64,000 nt of DNA from Paenibacillus amylolyticus (GCF_001570725.1 NZ_BCNV01000007.1:62001-126000), one strand, 5' to 3'; positions 52,927 through 61,410 are shown, counted from the stretch's first letter. A program made the numbers and translations. Notes: generated by a model not told the origin, from the sequence alone.

Positions 52927-53289
52927 TCACTTCTTATAATAATTCATTACCCGCAACCGAGTAGTCAGGATTAAGGTCTGAGGAATAAGAACGAAAACAA
53001 TGTACATAAGTACAATTAACCATAGATGTGCGGCAAAATTCTCCGCACCGAATGATGGTTTCGGGCGCTCGATAAGATACCACCAGCACGGAATGGCAAT
53101 AAACCATGTCAGTCCCGTTGAGAGGAACATGTCTTTTACATCGCTCCATAGAAAGCAGAACAAAGCGACAAACAAAATTGGACCCGTCCATGAATCTAAT
53201 ATCGGTCTCCAACTTTGGAAGACAAAGATAATAGCAGGATACAGAAGATTGATGGTCCAGCGCCATATGTTATTAGAATAAAGATTCAT
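52927..53289 (-). CDS. Hypothetical membrane protein
   Basis: 120 residues from ATG 53289 (GAGGTGAG before it). Four hydrophobic helices rich in Trp and Phe (YPAIIFVFQSW, GPILFVALFCFLW, WFIAIPCWWYLI, LWLIVLMYIVFVLIP). The C-terminus is basic (LRVMNYYKK). No recognised family; it precedes the 52376 membrane protein by 48 bases. Both could belong to a small spore-related or stress membrane group, as their place next to the germination operon hints, but this is a guess. Confidence 0.65.
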   Translation of the reverse strand: MNLYSNNIWRWTINLLYPAIIFVFQSWRPILDSWTGPILFVALFCFLWSDVKDMFLSTGLTWFIAIPCWWYLIERPKPSFGAENFAAHLWLIVLMYIVFVLIPQTLILTTRLRVMNYYKK

Positions 53290-53406
53290 AAATCTTCTCA
53301 CCTCATCACATAACGTTGCTATTGTACGTGAAAATACAGAAAATAAGCATGATTTTGGATATAATTGCTCATACTACCTTCAGGAAATTATCGAAGGAGT
53401 GACAGT

Positions 53407-53943
53407 ATGAGGTTAAAAAGGTTCATCGCCATTGGAGCTGTGTTAACTTGCTCAACTCTGTTATGGGGATGTGGTAATGGCACTGCGAATAATGCTTCTC
53501 AGCAGCAGAATGACACCGTTCGGTCGGAGAGCTGGAGCGACCCCAAACGACTGGAAGCTTCACACCTTGAGGCGCTTGAGCGTATGGAGAAAGACCATAT
53601 TCACCGGATGGTCTCGCTTAGCGCAAGTACAGATGGAGACAAAGTGATGACCACACTTGAACGATCGAGCCAAAAGCTGGAGGAAATGCGACCACTCGCC
53701 GAAATGCTTCAGCATGAAGGCCATCCCGCATTATTACAGCAAATTCAGGAGATGTCCCGTGATATCCAAGGTTCCAAATCCGTCATTGCTGAGATGAAAA
53801 ATCTGCCTCAGGACGGTAAAATTAAGATCCAGTCCGAGAATTCCGATTCCTTGCATCACATCAGCAGCTTCCGCGATTACCACCAGTATATTCAGGGACA
53901 AGTGCAATCTTTAGACGGTAAATCTACGCAAATGTCCCACTAA
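53407..53943 (+). CDS. Hypothetical lipoprotein
   Basis: 178 residues from ATG 53407 behind GAAGGAG. The lipoprotein signal peptide ends LLWGCG (Cys about 22). The mature part is hydrophilic and mainly helical with many Met, Gln and His (EMRPLAEMLQHEGHPALLQQIQ), so probably a coiled-coil. No family recognised. Standing alone before a terminator, it may attach to the spore or cell membrane. The helical pattern slightly recalls DUF-type lipoproteins of Paenibacillus. Confidence 0.75.
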   Translation: MRLKRFIAIGAVLTCSTLLWGCGNGTANNASQQQNDTVRSESWSDPKRLEASHLEALERMEKDHIHRMVSLSASTDGDKVMTTLERSSQKLEEMRPLAEMLQHEGHPALLQQIQEMSRDIQGSKSVIAEMKNLPQDGKIKIQSENSDSLHHISSFRDYHQYIQGQVQSLDGKSTQMSH

Positions 53944-53960
53944 CTCTAAAGATAGTTCAG

Positions 53961-54011
53961 AGAATCGTTAAAGTCGGGATGCTAAAATCCGATGGTTAAC
54001 GGTTCTTTTTT
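53961..54011 (+). terminator. Intrinsic terminator after the 53407 lipoprotein gene
   Basis: AGAATCGTTAA / TTAACGGTTCT arms with a loop that holds a second small stem (TCGGGAT / ATCCGA), then TTTTTT. Confidence 0.75.
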
Positions 54012-54045
54012 ATTAACTTCATATTGTTATCCCTCTACTACAGCT

Positions 54046-54327
54046 TCATTCCACCCACAACGATACCCAGATGAACATGCTAAATAACAAGACTGGGGCA
54101 AGTGCTCCTGTGGCTAGTATGATCCAAAGTGTCGCGGGCTTGATCTTATGGCAGTATGCATCGACTTTGCGCATCCGGTCTTTGCGCCACTTGGCAAACC
54201 TGAGCCGTCTGATCATCCGATTGAGAACGATTTGCCGCTGCTCGGCCTCTTCGAATTCATCGATCGCACGCCGCAATTCCTCGTATAATTGAGCCTCTTC
54301 CTGCCCAGCCACTGTAGGTGTAATCAT
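54046..54327 (-). CDS. Small hypothetical membrane protein
   Basis: 93 residues. The first 35 are acidic and helical (EEAQLYEELRRAIDEFEEAEQ), the next 30 strongly basic (RMIRRLRFAKWRKDRMRK), then one membrane helix (LWIILATGALAPVLLFSMFIWV). GGAGGAAGG precedes the ATG. It is a charged-helix, single-anchor protein of unknown role and no family is recognised. It is probably real because of the ribosome site and the sensible topology. Confidence 0.6.
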   Translation of the reverse strand: MITPTVAGQEEAQLYEELRRAIDEFEEAEQRQIVLNRMIRRLRFAKWRKDRMRKVDAYCHKIKPATLWIILATGALAPVLLFSMFIWVSLWVE

Positions 54328-54507
54328 CTGATCCTTCCTCCCATGAGCACATTATTGAGATACTGCCTCTCACCTATTCGAACCATCATTTTCGAACCAT
54401 CATTAATACGCCTGTATTCCATGTCACTACCTTCCTCACTAAACCACTACTTAAATAACATATTACAGACCTTCAAGGTTTGAAGTTTTTTCAAAAAAAT
54501 GGACAAC

Positions 54508-54535
54508 CCAAAAAGCCCGGACATAGCCCGGACTT
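54508..54535 (-). terminator. Intrinsic terminator after the galactokinase gene
   Basis: AGTCCGG / CCGGGCT arms with one GU pair and a 7-base loop, then TTTTT on the minus strand. Confidence 0.6.
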
Positions 54536-54572
54536 CGTAGAATCATGCTAGAACTATTTAACTGAGTGTTAT

Positions 54573-55871
54573 TTAGCTCGCGTTAGGGATCAATGCATTC
54601 AAGCATACTGCACCTTGTGCACGCACATTAACGACAATAATCGGCGTGTCCAACATGTCGTGCATCCAGGACATATACTCTTCTACTTTTTCGTTCGGAA
54701 GGATCGTCAGAATAACCCCTGCGAATCCACCACCATGAATACGACAAGCGCCGTCACCCAGGTTTTGCAGATAATTCTCGGTCAGTGCCAACGCGATGCC
54801 AATCTCCTGTTCCTTCACAGCACCACTCTGATATACATTCTGCAGCCACTTCCATGACGAGTTACCGGACGCTGTAATCAGTTTCAAGAAATCAGCAAAC
54901 CGTCCATCACGCAACGCCTGAACCTGACCATCGACACGATTGTTTTCCTCCAGGAAATGAAGCGCACGCAGTACGGCGCGATCCCCAGCTGCTTCACGAA
55001 CCTTCTTGAGGTTAGCATAGATTGCGTCAGCTGTAATTTCTCGAACATACTCACTGCCCAGTGCCTGAGCAACCGCTCTCATCTCATAAGGTACAGCAGC
55101 GTAATCTTCCGTCAGATCAGCGTGGTTACCACCTGTATTTACAATGACCAATGAGTAGCCATTTTGTTGGAAATCCCACTGAACAGGCTCGATGACTGGC
55201 TGTGCAGGATTTTCAAAATCAATAGCAATGAGTCCCCCGTACGCACAAGCCATCTGATCCAACAGACCGGAAGGTTTGTTCCAATAGTGGTTCTCCGCAT
55301 ACTGACCGATTTTCGCCAAGGTTACAACATCCAGTGCACCGTCATTATAGAAGTGATTCAAAATCGTACAGATCAGCATCTCAAATGACGCCGAAGAACT
55401 CACCCCAGATGCCGAGAACACGTTACTGGAGAGATACGCCTGAAAGCCGCCAACCTTATATCCAAATTCTCCAAATCCCGCAGCCATACCGCGAATCAAT
55501 GCTGTTGTGCCATCGTCTTCCGTATTTGGCGTGAGGTTCGTGAGATCGATTACATATTTCTTGTCATAGCCTTCTGAGTAAAACGTAATAACCGACTCCG
55601 CAGTTGGTGCGGCCACTGCAATCGTATCCAGCGTAATGCTTCCCGCCAGCACTTTACCATGGTTATGATCCGTGTGATTGCCGCCAATCTCACTTCGTCC
55701 TGCCGCGCTGAACAACTTGCTTCCCTCTTGCGCACCAAAGTACTCTTCGAACGTTGCGTTCAGCTTCGTGTAACGTGCAGTCTGTTCCTCTACTTGTGAT
55801 TGTCCATACATTTGGGCAAGCAACGCTTGGCCCTCCGTGGATTGGATCAGATTCAATGGTTGTGTCGTCAT
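54573..55871 (-). CDS. Galactokinase-family GHMP kinase with variant signature
   Basis: 432 residues. The galactokinase signature near residue 58 reads GRSEIGGNHTDHNHG, where classical GalK has GRVNLIGEHTDYNGG-like sequence, so a Gly-Asn replaces Gly-Glu and His replaces Tyr. The ATP loop is GVSSSASFEM and the C-terminal motif GGGFAGVIL. Length is about 40 residues more than Escherichia coli GalK. This variant group is found in Firmicutes and is called galactokinase in databases; the altered sugar pocket leaves the true substrate open. No galT or galE lies beside it. A cre-like site lies upstream and a terminator follows. Confidence 0.85.
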   Translation of the reverse strand: MTTQPLNLIQSTEGQALLAQMYGQSQVEEQTARYTKLNATFEEYFGAQEGSKLFSAAGRSEIGGNHTDHNHGKVLAGSITLDTIAVAAPTAESVITFYSEGYDKKYVIDLTNLTPNTEDDGTTALIRGMAAGFGEFGYKVGGFQAYLSSNVFSASGVSSSASFEMLICTILNHFYNDGALDVVTLAKIGQYAENHYWNKPSGLLDQMACAYGGLIAIDFENPAQPVIEPVQWDFQQNGYSLVIVNTGGNHADLTEDYAAVPYEMRAVAQALGSEYVREITADAIYANLKKVREAAGDRAVLRALHFLEENNRVDGQVQALRDGRFADFLKLITASGNSSWKWLQNVYQSGAVKEQEIGIALALTENYLQNLGDGACRIHGGGFAGVILTILPNEKVEEYMSWMHDMLDTPIIVVNVRAQGAVCLNALIPNAS

Positions 55872-56005
55872 TAATAATCCTCCTATGGATGTGCAGCTTT
55901 TATTTTTTGGCTGTTGGTGAATATGGTTGTCGCATCTGTTTCATGTCTTACTCCTCTCCCATTATCTCAGCTTCACAGCGGAAAAGGTAGGGTAGATTTG
56001 AAAGT

Positions 56006-56020
56006 TTGTAAGCGTTTTGT
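56006..56020 (+). promoter_or_regulatory. cre-like site between galactokinase and MFS genes
   Basis: TTGTAAGCGTTTTGT matches the cre consensus at 14 of 15 positions (the C before the last base is G). It lies about 135 bases before the galactokinase start, and also 127 before the MFS start. Confidence 0.4.
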
Positions 56021-56147
56021 GAAGTTATTTGTTGTAAAAATAGGATTGAAAACCATTTTGCAATAACTTAAATTAGGTTTAAGTGAAAACACATTATTTT
56101 CCAGACTCAAAGTTACTATGCTTTACATCTTATTGGTGGAGGAAACG

Positions 56148-57404
56148 ATGAAAATCAAATCGAATTATACCAAGTTATTTGGTGCATTTTCGCTTACATT
56201 CTTAGGTGATGGACTTACACTGGCTGCGGTTCCTTGGCTCATATCAACCCTTACAAGCGATACGCTGTATGCCTCCGTCACCATGACGGCACTTCGTTTA
56301 CCCTGGCTTCTCTTCAGTCTACCTGTAGGTGTCCTCATCGACCGTTACTCACGCAAACATATGCTGATTGGCGCAGGCTTTACTCGAATGTTCCTTCTAC
56401 TTGCTCTGACATTGTGCATCTGGGGAGGATGGGTGAGCATTCCGATTCTGGCTCTGTTCATGTTTGGTATCGGCCTGAGCCGAGTTGTATTCGACAGTAC
56501 AGTGCAGACGGTCATCCCACAACTTGTAGATGAAAGTAAATTGGAAAAAGCGAATGGGCAGTTCACCGCCGGACAGTTAATCACAAGTGATGTTCTGGGC
56601 GTTGCTCTGGGAGGGTTCATTATAACCCTGCATATTGTTTTTCCTTTTGCCATAGACGCCGTAACGGCTGTTATTGCTCTGCTCTTTTTAATTAGTTTGA
56701 AGGGAAAATTCTATCCAGGGGATACGGAAATAACCAGGAAGGAAGTTCGCCCGATGAAGAATTGGAAACGCGAGATGTGGTCCGGTATTCAGTATGTCTA
56801 TCATGATCGTTTTCTCCGCGGACTAGCCATTCTATCTGTTACCATTACGCTGATGTATTCGATCATTTTGGCTACTCAGATCTTTTTTGTACGCGATGTG
56901 CTTCAGTTGGATGCTTTTGCATTCGGTATTCTCATCTCCATTGCAACCATCGGCAGCATTGTAGGAAGTCAGGCTGTTGCTTATATGCGCAAGAAATGGA
57001 GTACAAAACAATTGATTATTTCCTCCATTTTGTGCATGGGAATCATCTACGGTGTGGTGGCTCTAACTACAAATGCGTATATGGTAGGCGGACTGTACTT
57101 CTGTGCTGCATTTTTCATTATTGTTTACAATGTTACCCGTTCCTCCATCCTGCAACGTTCCGTTCCTAATGAGATGCTCGGCAGGGTTGGAAGTGTGTTT
57201 CGCTTTTTGTCCTTTGGCATTAGTGCCATTGGTACACTTCTTGGCGGATTATTGGTGCGGGTTAGTGAGACGATATTTGATCGCTTATTCTCGCTGCAAC
57301 TCCCTTATCTCTTGTTAAGCCTGATCTATATCCTTTCTGCTCTGATATTCGCAATGAAGATGAAGAATCATTCAGAGAGCCAGCAGCGTAACATCAACGC
57401 TTGA
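56148..57404 (+). CDS. MFS transporter, EntS / macrolide-efflux-like
   Basis: 418 residues from ATG 56148, behind GGTGGAGGAAACG. Twelve membrane helices. The loop 2-3 motif is VGVLIDRYSRKHMLIGAG, a form of the MFS motif A, and VQTVIPQLVDESKLEKANG is typical of the EntS/MefA-like branch. It heads a group with a DUF2268 protein and a MerR-TipAS regulator on the same strand, which suggests a drug-inducible efflux unit. Substrate unknown. Confidence 0.9.
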   Translation: MKIKSNYTKLFGAFSLTFLGDGLTLAAVPWLISTLTSDTLYASVTMTALRLPWLLFSLPVGVLIDRYSRKHMLIGAGFTRMFLLLALTLCIWGGWVSIPILALFMFGIGLSRVVFDSTVQTVIPQLVDESKLEKANGQFTAGQLITSDVLGVALGGFIITLHIVFPFAIDAVTAVIALLFLISLKGKFYPGDTEITRKEVRPMKNWKREMWSGIQYVYHDRFLRGLAILSVTITLMYSIILATQIFFVRDVLQLDAFAFGILISIATIGSIVGSQAVAYMRKKWSTKQLIISSILCMGIIYGVVALTTNAYMVGGLYFCAAFFIIVYNVTRSSILQRSVPNEMLGRVGSVFRFLSFGISAIGTLLGGLLVRVSETIFDRLFSLQLPYLLLSLIYILSALIFAMKMKNHSESQQRNINA

Positions 57405-57463
57405 CTGTAACGTTAGGTCATACTTGATAATGATCTCAAGCTTACATGAAGGAGAGATTAAGG

Positions 57464-58390
57464 ATGAAGATTACCGCTTTACGTTCAGATCAAATCTATG
57501 AGGAGATCATCCAGGCTGCATCCAATGAGAAATTGGAGTTATACCGCGATCTTATGATGAGTCCATTCATGAACAAATGGAACATTCAAAAGATCCCGTT
57601 TCGATCTCAAGAGCCTCACGGCTTCGACGTGATCATGATGAATAACTTGTTGAATATCGCTCCCGCAGATATCACGACCGAGATTAACGAATCGTTAGCA
57701 GCGATCTCGTCGGAAGCATTTTGGCAACAGTGTCATGAAGCTGTTCGTAGGAGTCTATTGACCTTTACAGATCATGGGATTGAGCTATCGGTCTCCGAAT
57801 ATCTATACACGATTTTATTAGGCGACAAGAATAGCCCTTCACTCACCATGAACGAAGGCATCAGCGGAGATGGTGGAATACCGGGTTATATTATTGCGAA
57901 CCTGATTCCCAATGGGTATACTCTACCTCGTATGCAATCCGTGTTAGCACATGAATGCAATCATAATGTGAGATATCAATATATCCAGTGGAATCCACAG
58001 ATTACGCTTGGCGAGATGGTGGTTAGCGAGGGGTTGGCTGAGAGCTTTGCGACATCCCTGTATGGAGAAGAATTGCTAGGCCCCTGGGTAGCCAAAACGG
58101 ATATGAAGATATTGAATAACGTTATTAAGTCGAAAATGAAAGACCAGCTGCATGTCACCGGTTTTGACCAGATTAATCCGTATCTATACGGCGATGAACT
58201 TGCCATCATGCAAAACTTCACGCCCGTAGGTATGCCCTATGCGGCTGGCTATGCCTGCGGTTATCACTTAATTCAATATTATCTGAACAAAACAGGTACA
58301 CCGATTACCGAAGCTACCATTACTCCGGCAAGTGTTATCCTTGCGGAAACAAAGGACTTTTGGAATGAAGACACCCTATTTCACCGTTAA
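57464..58390 (+). CDS. DUF2268-type zinc-dependent protease-like protein
   Basis: 308 residues from ATG 57464 (GAAGGAG before it). Residues about 166-172 read AHECNHN, a zinc-protease HExxH-type motif with Cys in place of the usual residue between Glu and Asn-His, and VSEGLAESFA supplies the third ligand Glu. This matches DUF2268, proteins often seen beside MerR regulators. No signal peptide, so cytoplasmic. It overlaps the MerR gene by 26 bases. Catalytic activity and target are unknown. Confidence 0.85.
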   Translation: MKITALRSDQIYEEIIQAASNEKLELYRDLMMSPFMNKWNIQKIPFRSQEPHGFDVIMMNNLLNIAPADITTEINESLAAISSEAFWQQCHEAVRRSLLTFTDHGIELSVSEYLYTILLGDKNSPSLTMNEGISGDGGIPGYIIANLIPNGYTLPRMQSVLAHECNHNVRYQYIQWNPQITLGEMVVSEGLAESFATSLYGEELLGPWVAKTDMKILNNVIKSKMKDQLHVTGFDQINPYLYGDELAIMQNFTPVGMPYAAGYACGYHLIQYYLNKTGTPITEATITPASVILAETKDFWNEDTLFHR

Positions 58391-59150
58391 AGATATTATT
58401 CAGATTACCGGCATCACCAAACGCGCATTACATTATTACGATAAAACGGATCTCTTGAAACCAAGCAAAGTCGAGGACAACGGCTATCGGTATTACGATC
58501 AAGAGGCACTGGGGAATCTGCAGATGATTCTCTTGTTCAAAGAAATGAATTTCTCATTGAAAGACATTGCAGCCATGATGCAACTTTCGAAAGAAGAACA
58601 GAAAGATATCCTGAGAGAGCACCGGAGTACACTCGTTCAACGCAAACAAAAGCTCGAAACCATCATCGACCAGTTGGACGAGTATGTAGATGGAACGGAT
58701 CTCTCTCATCTTCATCTGTTTGATGATTCTTCCATTCTGTCTATTCAAGAGCAATATGAATCCGAGGCGAAGTTGGTATATGGAGATACCGAGAAATATC
58801 AGGAATTCGAAGCTAATGTAAGCGTTCTGTCTGTGGAAGAACAAGAAAAAGCCTACCAGCAGTTCTCGGTCAACATGGAGCAGGTATTTCGGGAATTGGG
58901 AAAACATCAGAATCTGTCTCCTGCTTCTGTTGAGGTGCAAGCGTTAGTGGATGAATGGAAGAGTTGTCTGGAGCAGTTTATGGTCTGTGATGCTGAGATT
59001 TTGAGATGTATTGCGGAAGCCTATACGACGGATCGTCGGTATGCAGGTTATTTCGATCAGTTTGGTGATGAGGATTTTTTGAGGTTTTTGTATGAGGCGA
59101 TTATGATTTTTGTGGAGGGTGGGGAGAGACCTTTGAAACCCACTTCCTAG
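58365..59150 (+). CDS. MerR family regulator with TipAS antibiotic-recognition domain
   Basis: 261 residues from ATG 58365 (AAGGA before it), beginning inside the DUF2268 gene. The MerR winged-helix is YFTVKDIIQITGITKRALHYYDKTDLL, followed by the coiled coil (about 80-112). The C-terminal 130 residues resemble the TipA-S multi-drug-binding domain. Regulators of this type bend promoter DNA when a drug binds. The likely targets are its own operon and the MFS pump. A long hairpin overlaps its stop codon. Confidence 0.9.
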   Translation: MKTPYFTVKDIIQITGITKRALHYYDKTDLLKPSKVEDNGYRYYDQEALGNLQMILLFKEMNFSLKDIAAMMQLSKEEQKDILREHRSTLVQRKQKLETIIDQLDEYVDGTDLSHLHLFDDSSILSIQEQYESEAKLVYGDTEKYQEFEANVSVLSVEEQEKAYQQFSVNMEQVFRELGKHQNLSPASVEVQALVDEWKSCLEQFMVCDAEILRCIAEAYTTDRRYAGYFDQFGDEDFLRFLYEAIMIFVEGGERPLKPTS

Positions 59151-59172
59151 AAACAGACTGGTTTCAAAGGTC
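59128..59172 (+). terminator. Long hairpin overlapping the MerR stop codon
   Basis: A perfect 13-base inverted repeat (GACCTTTGAAACC / GGTTTCAAAGGTC) with a 19-base loop. The left arm lies in the last codons of the MerR gene. Only a weak T-run follows (TTGAGCTTT), so it could be a terminator or an mRNA-end stabiliser. Confidence 0.55.
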
Positions 59173-59211
59173 TTGAGCTTTATAAAATATTCATTTACAG
59201 CCTCCCATTTA

Positions 59212-59379
59212 TTAAATCGTCGACACTTGCGCGGATATCGAAACATTGCCATCATTCACCACCACATCATTGAAGAAAGGTACAAAGAATGGAACGGGCA
59301 CATACGTTATGCCCTTCTGGTTCTGGACAGGCCTGATGCTGTCGATCTCCTTGAGCATATCATATGCAGGTTCAATCAA
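59212..59379 (-). pseudogene. C-terminal remnant of an unidentified gene
   Basis: On the minus strand 55 codons run from a TAG to TAA and read protein-like (AYDMLKEIDSIRPVQNQKGI, then YVPVPFFVPFFNDVVVNDGN). There is no ribosome site and stops precede it, so it is probably a decayed gene end. The plus-strand frames over it have no ribosome site and look like shadows. Family not recognised. Confidence 0.35.
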
Positions 59380-59414
59380 CTATCTATGCGATCTAAACCA
59401 AAGACATCACAAAC

Positions 59415-59453
59415 AGCGGTTCTCTACCGACCCTAGAAGGTCAAAGAACCGCT
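59415..59453. terminator. Hairpin at the edge of the AT-rich island
   Basis: AGCGGTTCT / AGAACCGCT perfect 9-base arms with partly paired inner ACC/GGT. No T-run on either side. May be a degenerate terminator. Confidence 0.35.
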
Positions 59454-59483
59454 GCCTGCATAATTATTGCTGTTTAATCATTC

Positions 59484-59519
59484 ATTTATACATGAATTTA
59501 TACATGAATTTATACATGA
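59484..59519. repeat. Three perfect 12-base tandem repeats
   Basis: ATTTATACATGA occurs three times in a row just after the end of the 59531 gene. AT-rich, non-coding. Confidence 0.9.
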
Positions 59520-59530
59520 TTTTATTCTAA

Positions 59531-60409
59531 TTATAGGTTTTGGAGATATACATTGTAGGCTCCTATAGTACATAGATCATCCCAACTTCTTCCGTCCCCT
59601 TCAGTTCGTAAATACACCCACGAGGATCCACCTGTACGATAATTATTAACCTTTGCATTGACAATCGTTTGTTTAGATACTAAGCCTACTTTACCCTGGG
59701 AACGAACCTCAAGGTTATAATCTTTAAACTGAGCAAACACATCCCCACTAATAAGCGATGTAATAGCATTTGCTACAACTGTAGAGCCGAGTGCCGTTAT
59801 TATAGCCAAAACTACTGCAGTACCGGTTAAGATACTAGCCAGTGCTCCGACGATAATAGATACAGAAGTACCCACACTAAAATTTAACGTATAAGTATCG
59901 CCATATCTAGTTGTGAAGTCACCATACAAATATCCATACTGCCCAATACCAGAATTATATGCAGATCTTAAGAGATTTTGAGATTGAGCAGACTGAATGG
60001 ATTGTTCATTTTCATTTATACTATTACTCTCAGTTGATTTAATGGTTACATGATCTTCAATTTTGTATTCCTCTACAACTACTCCATTTTTTAATTGCTT
60101 AATCGTTCCAGTTCTTTTATCAGTTATGGCTCTGTCTAGCTCAACTCCATTTTGTGTAGCGATTACAGTTACTGTATCTTTCTCCTCTGTTACGTCATAA
60201 ATTATCGGAGACTCTCCGTTTTCTGGATTTAATTGAAATGTACTTACTTCTGATCCGTCACTTAATAAAGTTTGATTTTCTAAAGTGAAATTTTGTATAT
60301 CATTCACTTCAGTACCAGAATCTTTTGCGCTACTTGTACCGACAAAAATCAAATTAAAAATAAGAACAAGGGGAAGTGCTGCTGTAATAAACTTTACTAT
60401 TCTTTTCAT
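59531..60409 (-). CDS. Secreted protein with hydrophobic Gly/Ala core, possible toxin or bacteriocin
   Basis: 292 residues. Signal peptide about 1-28 (VKFITAALPLVLIFNLIFVG, then TSSAK). Residues about 30-150 are hydrophilic and Asn/Ser/Glu-rich, like a propeptide or linker. Residues about 178-220 are a continuous hydrophobic, Gly/Ala/Thr-rich stretch (SVSIIVGALASILTG, VVLAIITALGSTVVANAI), a possible helical hairpin able to enter membranes. The last 70 residues are polar with SWVYLRTEGDGRSWDDL. GGAGG precedes the ATG. AT-rich compared with neighbours. A small membrane protein is encoded just upstream. No named family recognised; toxin is inference. Confidence 0.7.
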   Translation of the reverse strand: MKRIVKFITAALPLVLIFNLIFVGTSSAKDSGTEVNDIQNFTLENQTLLSDGSEVSTFQLNPENGESPIIYDVTEEKDTVTVIATQNGVELDRAITDKRTGTIKQLKNGVVVEEYKIEDHVTIKSTESNSINENEQSIQSAQSQNLLRSAYNSGIGQYGYLYGDFTTRYGDTYTLNFSVGTSVSIIVGALASILTGTAVVLAIITALGSTVVANAITSLISGDVFAQFKDYNLEVRSQGKVGLVSKQTIVNAKVNNYRTGGSSWVYLRTEGDGRSWDDLCTIGAYNVYLQNL

Positions 60410-60447
60410 GAGTCCTCCTACTTATAACTAGATAGTTTTGCGTAATT

Positions 60448-60720
60448 TCAAGTTACAAACCATAGACAAACTAACGGTCCAATTGTTAAACATGCTGTGA
60501 TAAAGCAAATTTGCAGTCCTACGATACGTTCTTCAAGTTTTTGTTTGGAGAAAAACATCCATAAAGAAAGAAAACAAGCTGCTAACGGAAGAGATATAAT
60601 TCCTGTGAACGTATCTGGCTGAATGATATTATTGATAATCGACTTACCAACAATAATCAATACGATTAATTCAAGAAAGGATAATAGAACAAATATAGTT
60701 GCAATTTTTTTCTTCATCAT
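60448..60720 (-). CDS. Small membrane protein, candidate immunity or accessory protein
   Basis: 90 residues from ATG 60720 (AAGG before it; the adjacent ATG 60717 is equally possible). Three hydrophobic helices (IATIFVLLSFLELIVLIIV, ISLPLAACFLSLWMFF, LQICFITACLTIGPLVCLWF) and a short basic loop KQKLEER. It lies 38 bases before the 59531 secreted protein on the same strand, so both are probably one transcript. The size and topology suit a bacteriocin immunity protein. No family recognised. Confidence 0.55.
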   Translation of the reverse strand: MMKKKIATIFVLLSFLELIVLIIVGKSIINNIIQPDTFTGIISLPLAACFLSLWMFFSKQKLEERIVGLQICFITACLTIGPLVCLWFVT

Positions 60721-60809
60721 GAGGGCCTTCTTTCTAGATGTGATTGCTGACACGAATCTTTTGTAATTACACTCAACTCCTCAATTGGGATTTGTTTACT
60801 ATTAAAGCC

Positions 60810-60833
60810 TAACACACAAAATTTAGTGTGTTA
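60810..60833. promoter_or_regulatory. Perfect 8-base palindromic arms upstream of the 60720 gene
   Basis: TAACACAC / GTGTGTTA with an 8-base spacer, about 90 bases before the start of the small membrane protein gene. Could be an operator or the end of the 60954 reading frame's transcript. Confidence 0.3.
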
Positions 60834-60953
60834 ACACGATATTCAAAATTCATTATAATTAAGCCATATGTCTTAGGTATTATTTCATATTTCGACAAAT
60901 TACTCACTTTTATTGCCTATGTACTCCAACCTACTGAACAAATATAATAAGCG

Positions 60954-61310
60954 TCATGAAATACCTACACAATCAATTTTAACTTCAGCTCGGATGTTTC
61001 TTTTTATGCCAGCTGTGTCCCATGCGTCCATATAGAAATTCCAACTATTTTTACCGAATCTGTTATCGTATTCTACATAACCAGTTAAAGCTAATGTTTT
61101 ATTGTTACCTGTGAAAAATTTCTTTGAGACCGAAAAGACTGATACGTCCCCTTTATTTTGAATATATGTTATATTATTGTTTAAAGCTGAGTTTTCTTTT
61201 AAATATTGTGTATCTTCGTCAGAAAATGGTTCGTTCACTTCATACTTATCTAATATATTTTGTATTGACCTCTTAAAAATTATTATGAAAGGGGTTTCAA
61301 CAATGCACAT
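60954..61310 (-). pseudogene. Reading frame without a credible start, probable 5'-truncated gene
   Basis: The frame ending at 60954 reads protein-like for about 105 codons (KYEVNEPFSDEDTQYLKENS, then GYVEYDNRFGKNSWNFYMDA). No ribosome site lies before ATG 61310 or any other start. The upstream part lies opposite a small plus-strand gene. It is most likely a gene whose 5' end was lost, or a short hypothetical gene with an unusual start. No family recognised. Confidence 0.4.
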
Positions 61311-61410
61311 TGTGTGGAATAATATACTTATTCTCGTTGTTAGCCTTCTTATCTTAGCTGGACTAGTTTCTGGCACAATCTACTTTTTTACAAAAAATAG
61401 GTCTAAATAG
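61303..61410 (+). CDS. 35-residue single-pass membrane protein
   Basis: ATG 61303 has AAGGGG eight bases before it. The 35 residues are one membrane helix (NILILVVSLLILAGLVSGTIYFF) with the basic tail TKNRSK, the normal topology of a small membrane protein. A strong plus-strand terminator follows at 61604, consistent with plus-strand transcription here. It runs opposite the start of the truncated minus-strand frame. Could be a type I toxin-like or regulatory micropeptide; no relative recognised. Confidence 0.45.
   Translation: MHIVWNNILILVVSLLILAGLVSGTIYFFTKNRSK

Noticed and set aside
59484..59519. Three 12-base repeats as a possible origin iteron or CRISPR-like array
   Set aside because: Too few and too short, no replication gene and no spacers; kept only as a simple repeat.
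59173..59530. Plus-strand frames of 87 and 94 codons after the MerR gene
   Set aside because: No ribosome site, low-complexity end and overlap with inverted repeats; the opposite strand reads better as a remnant.
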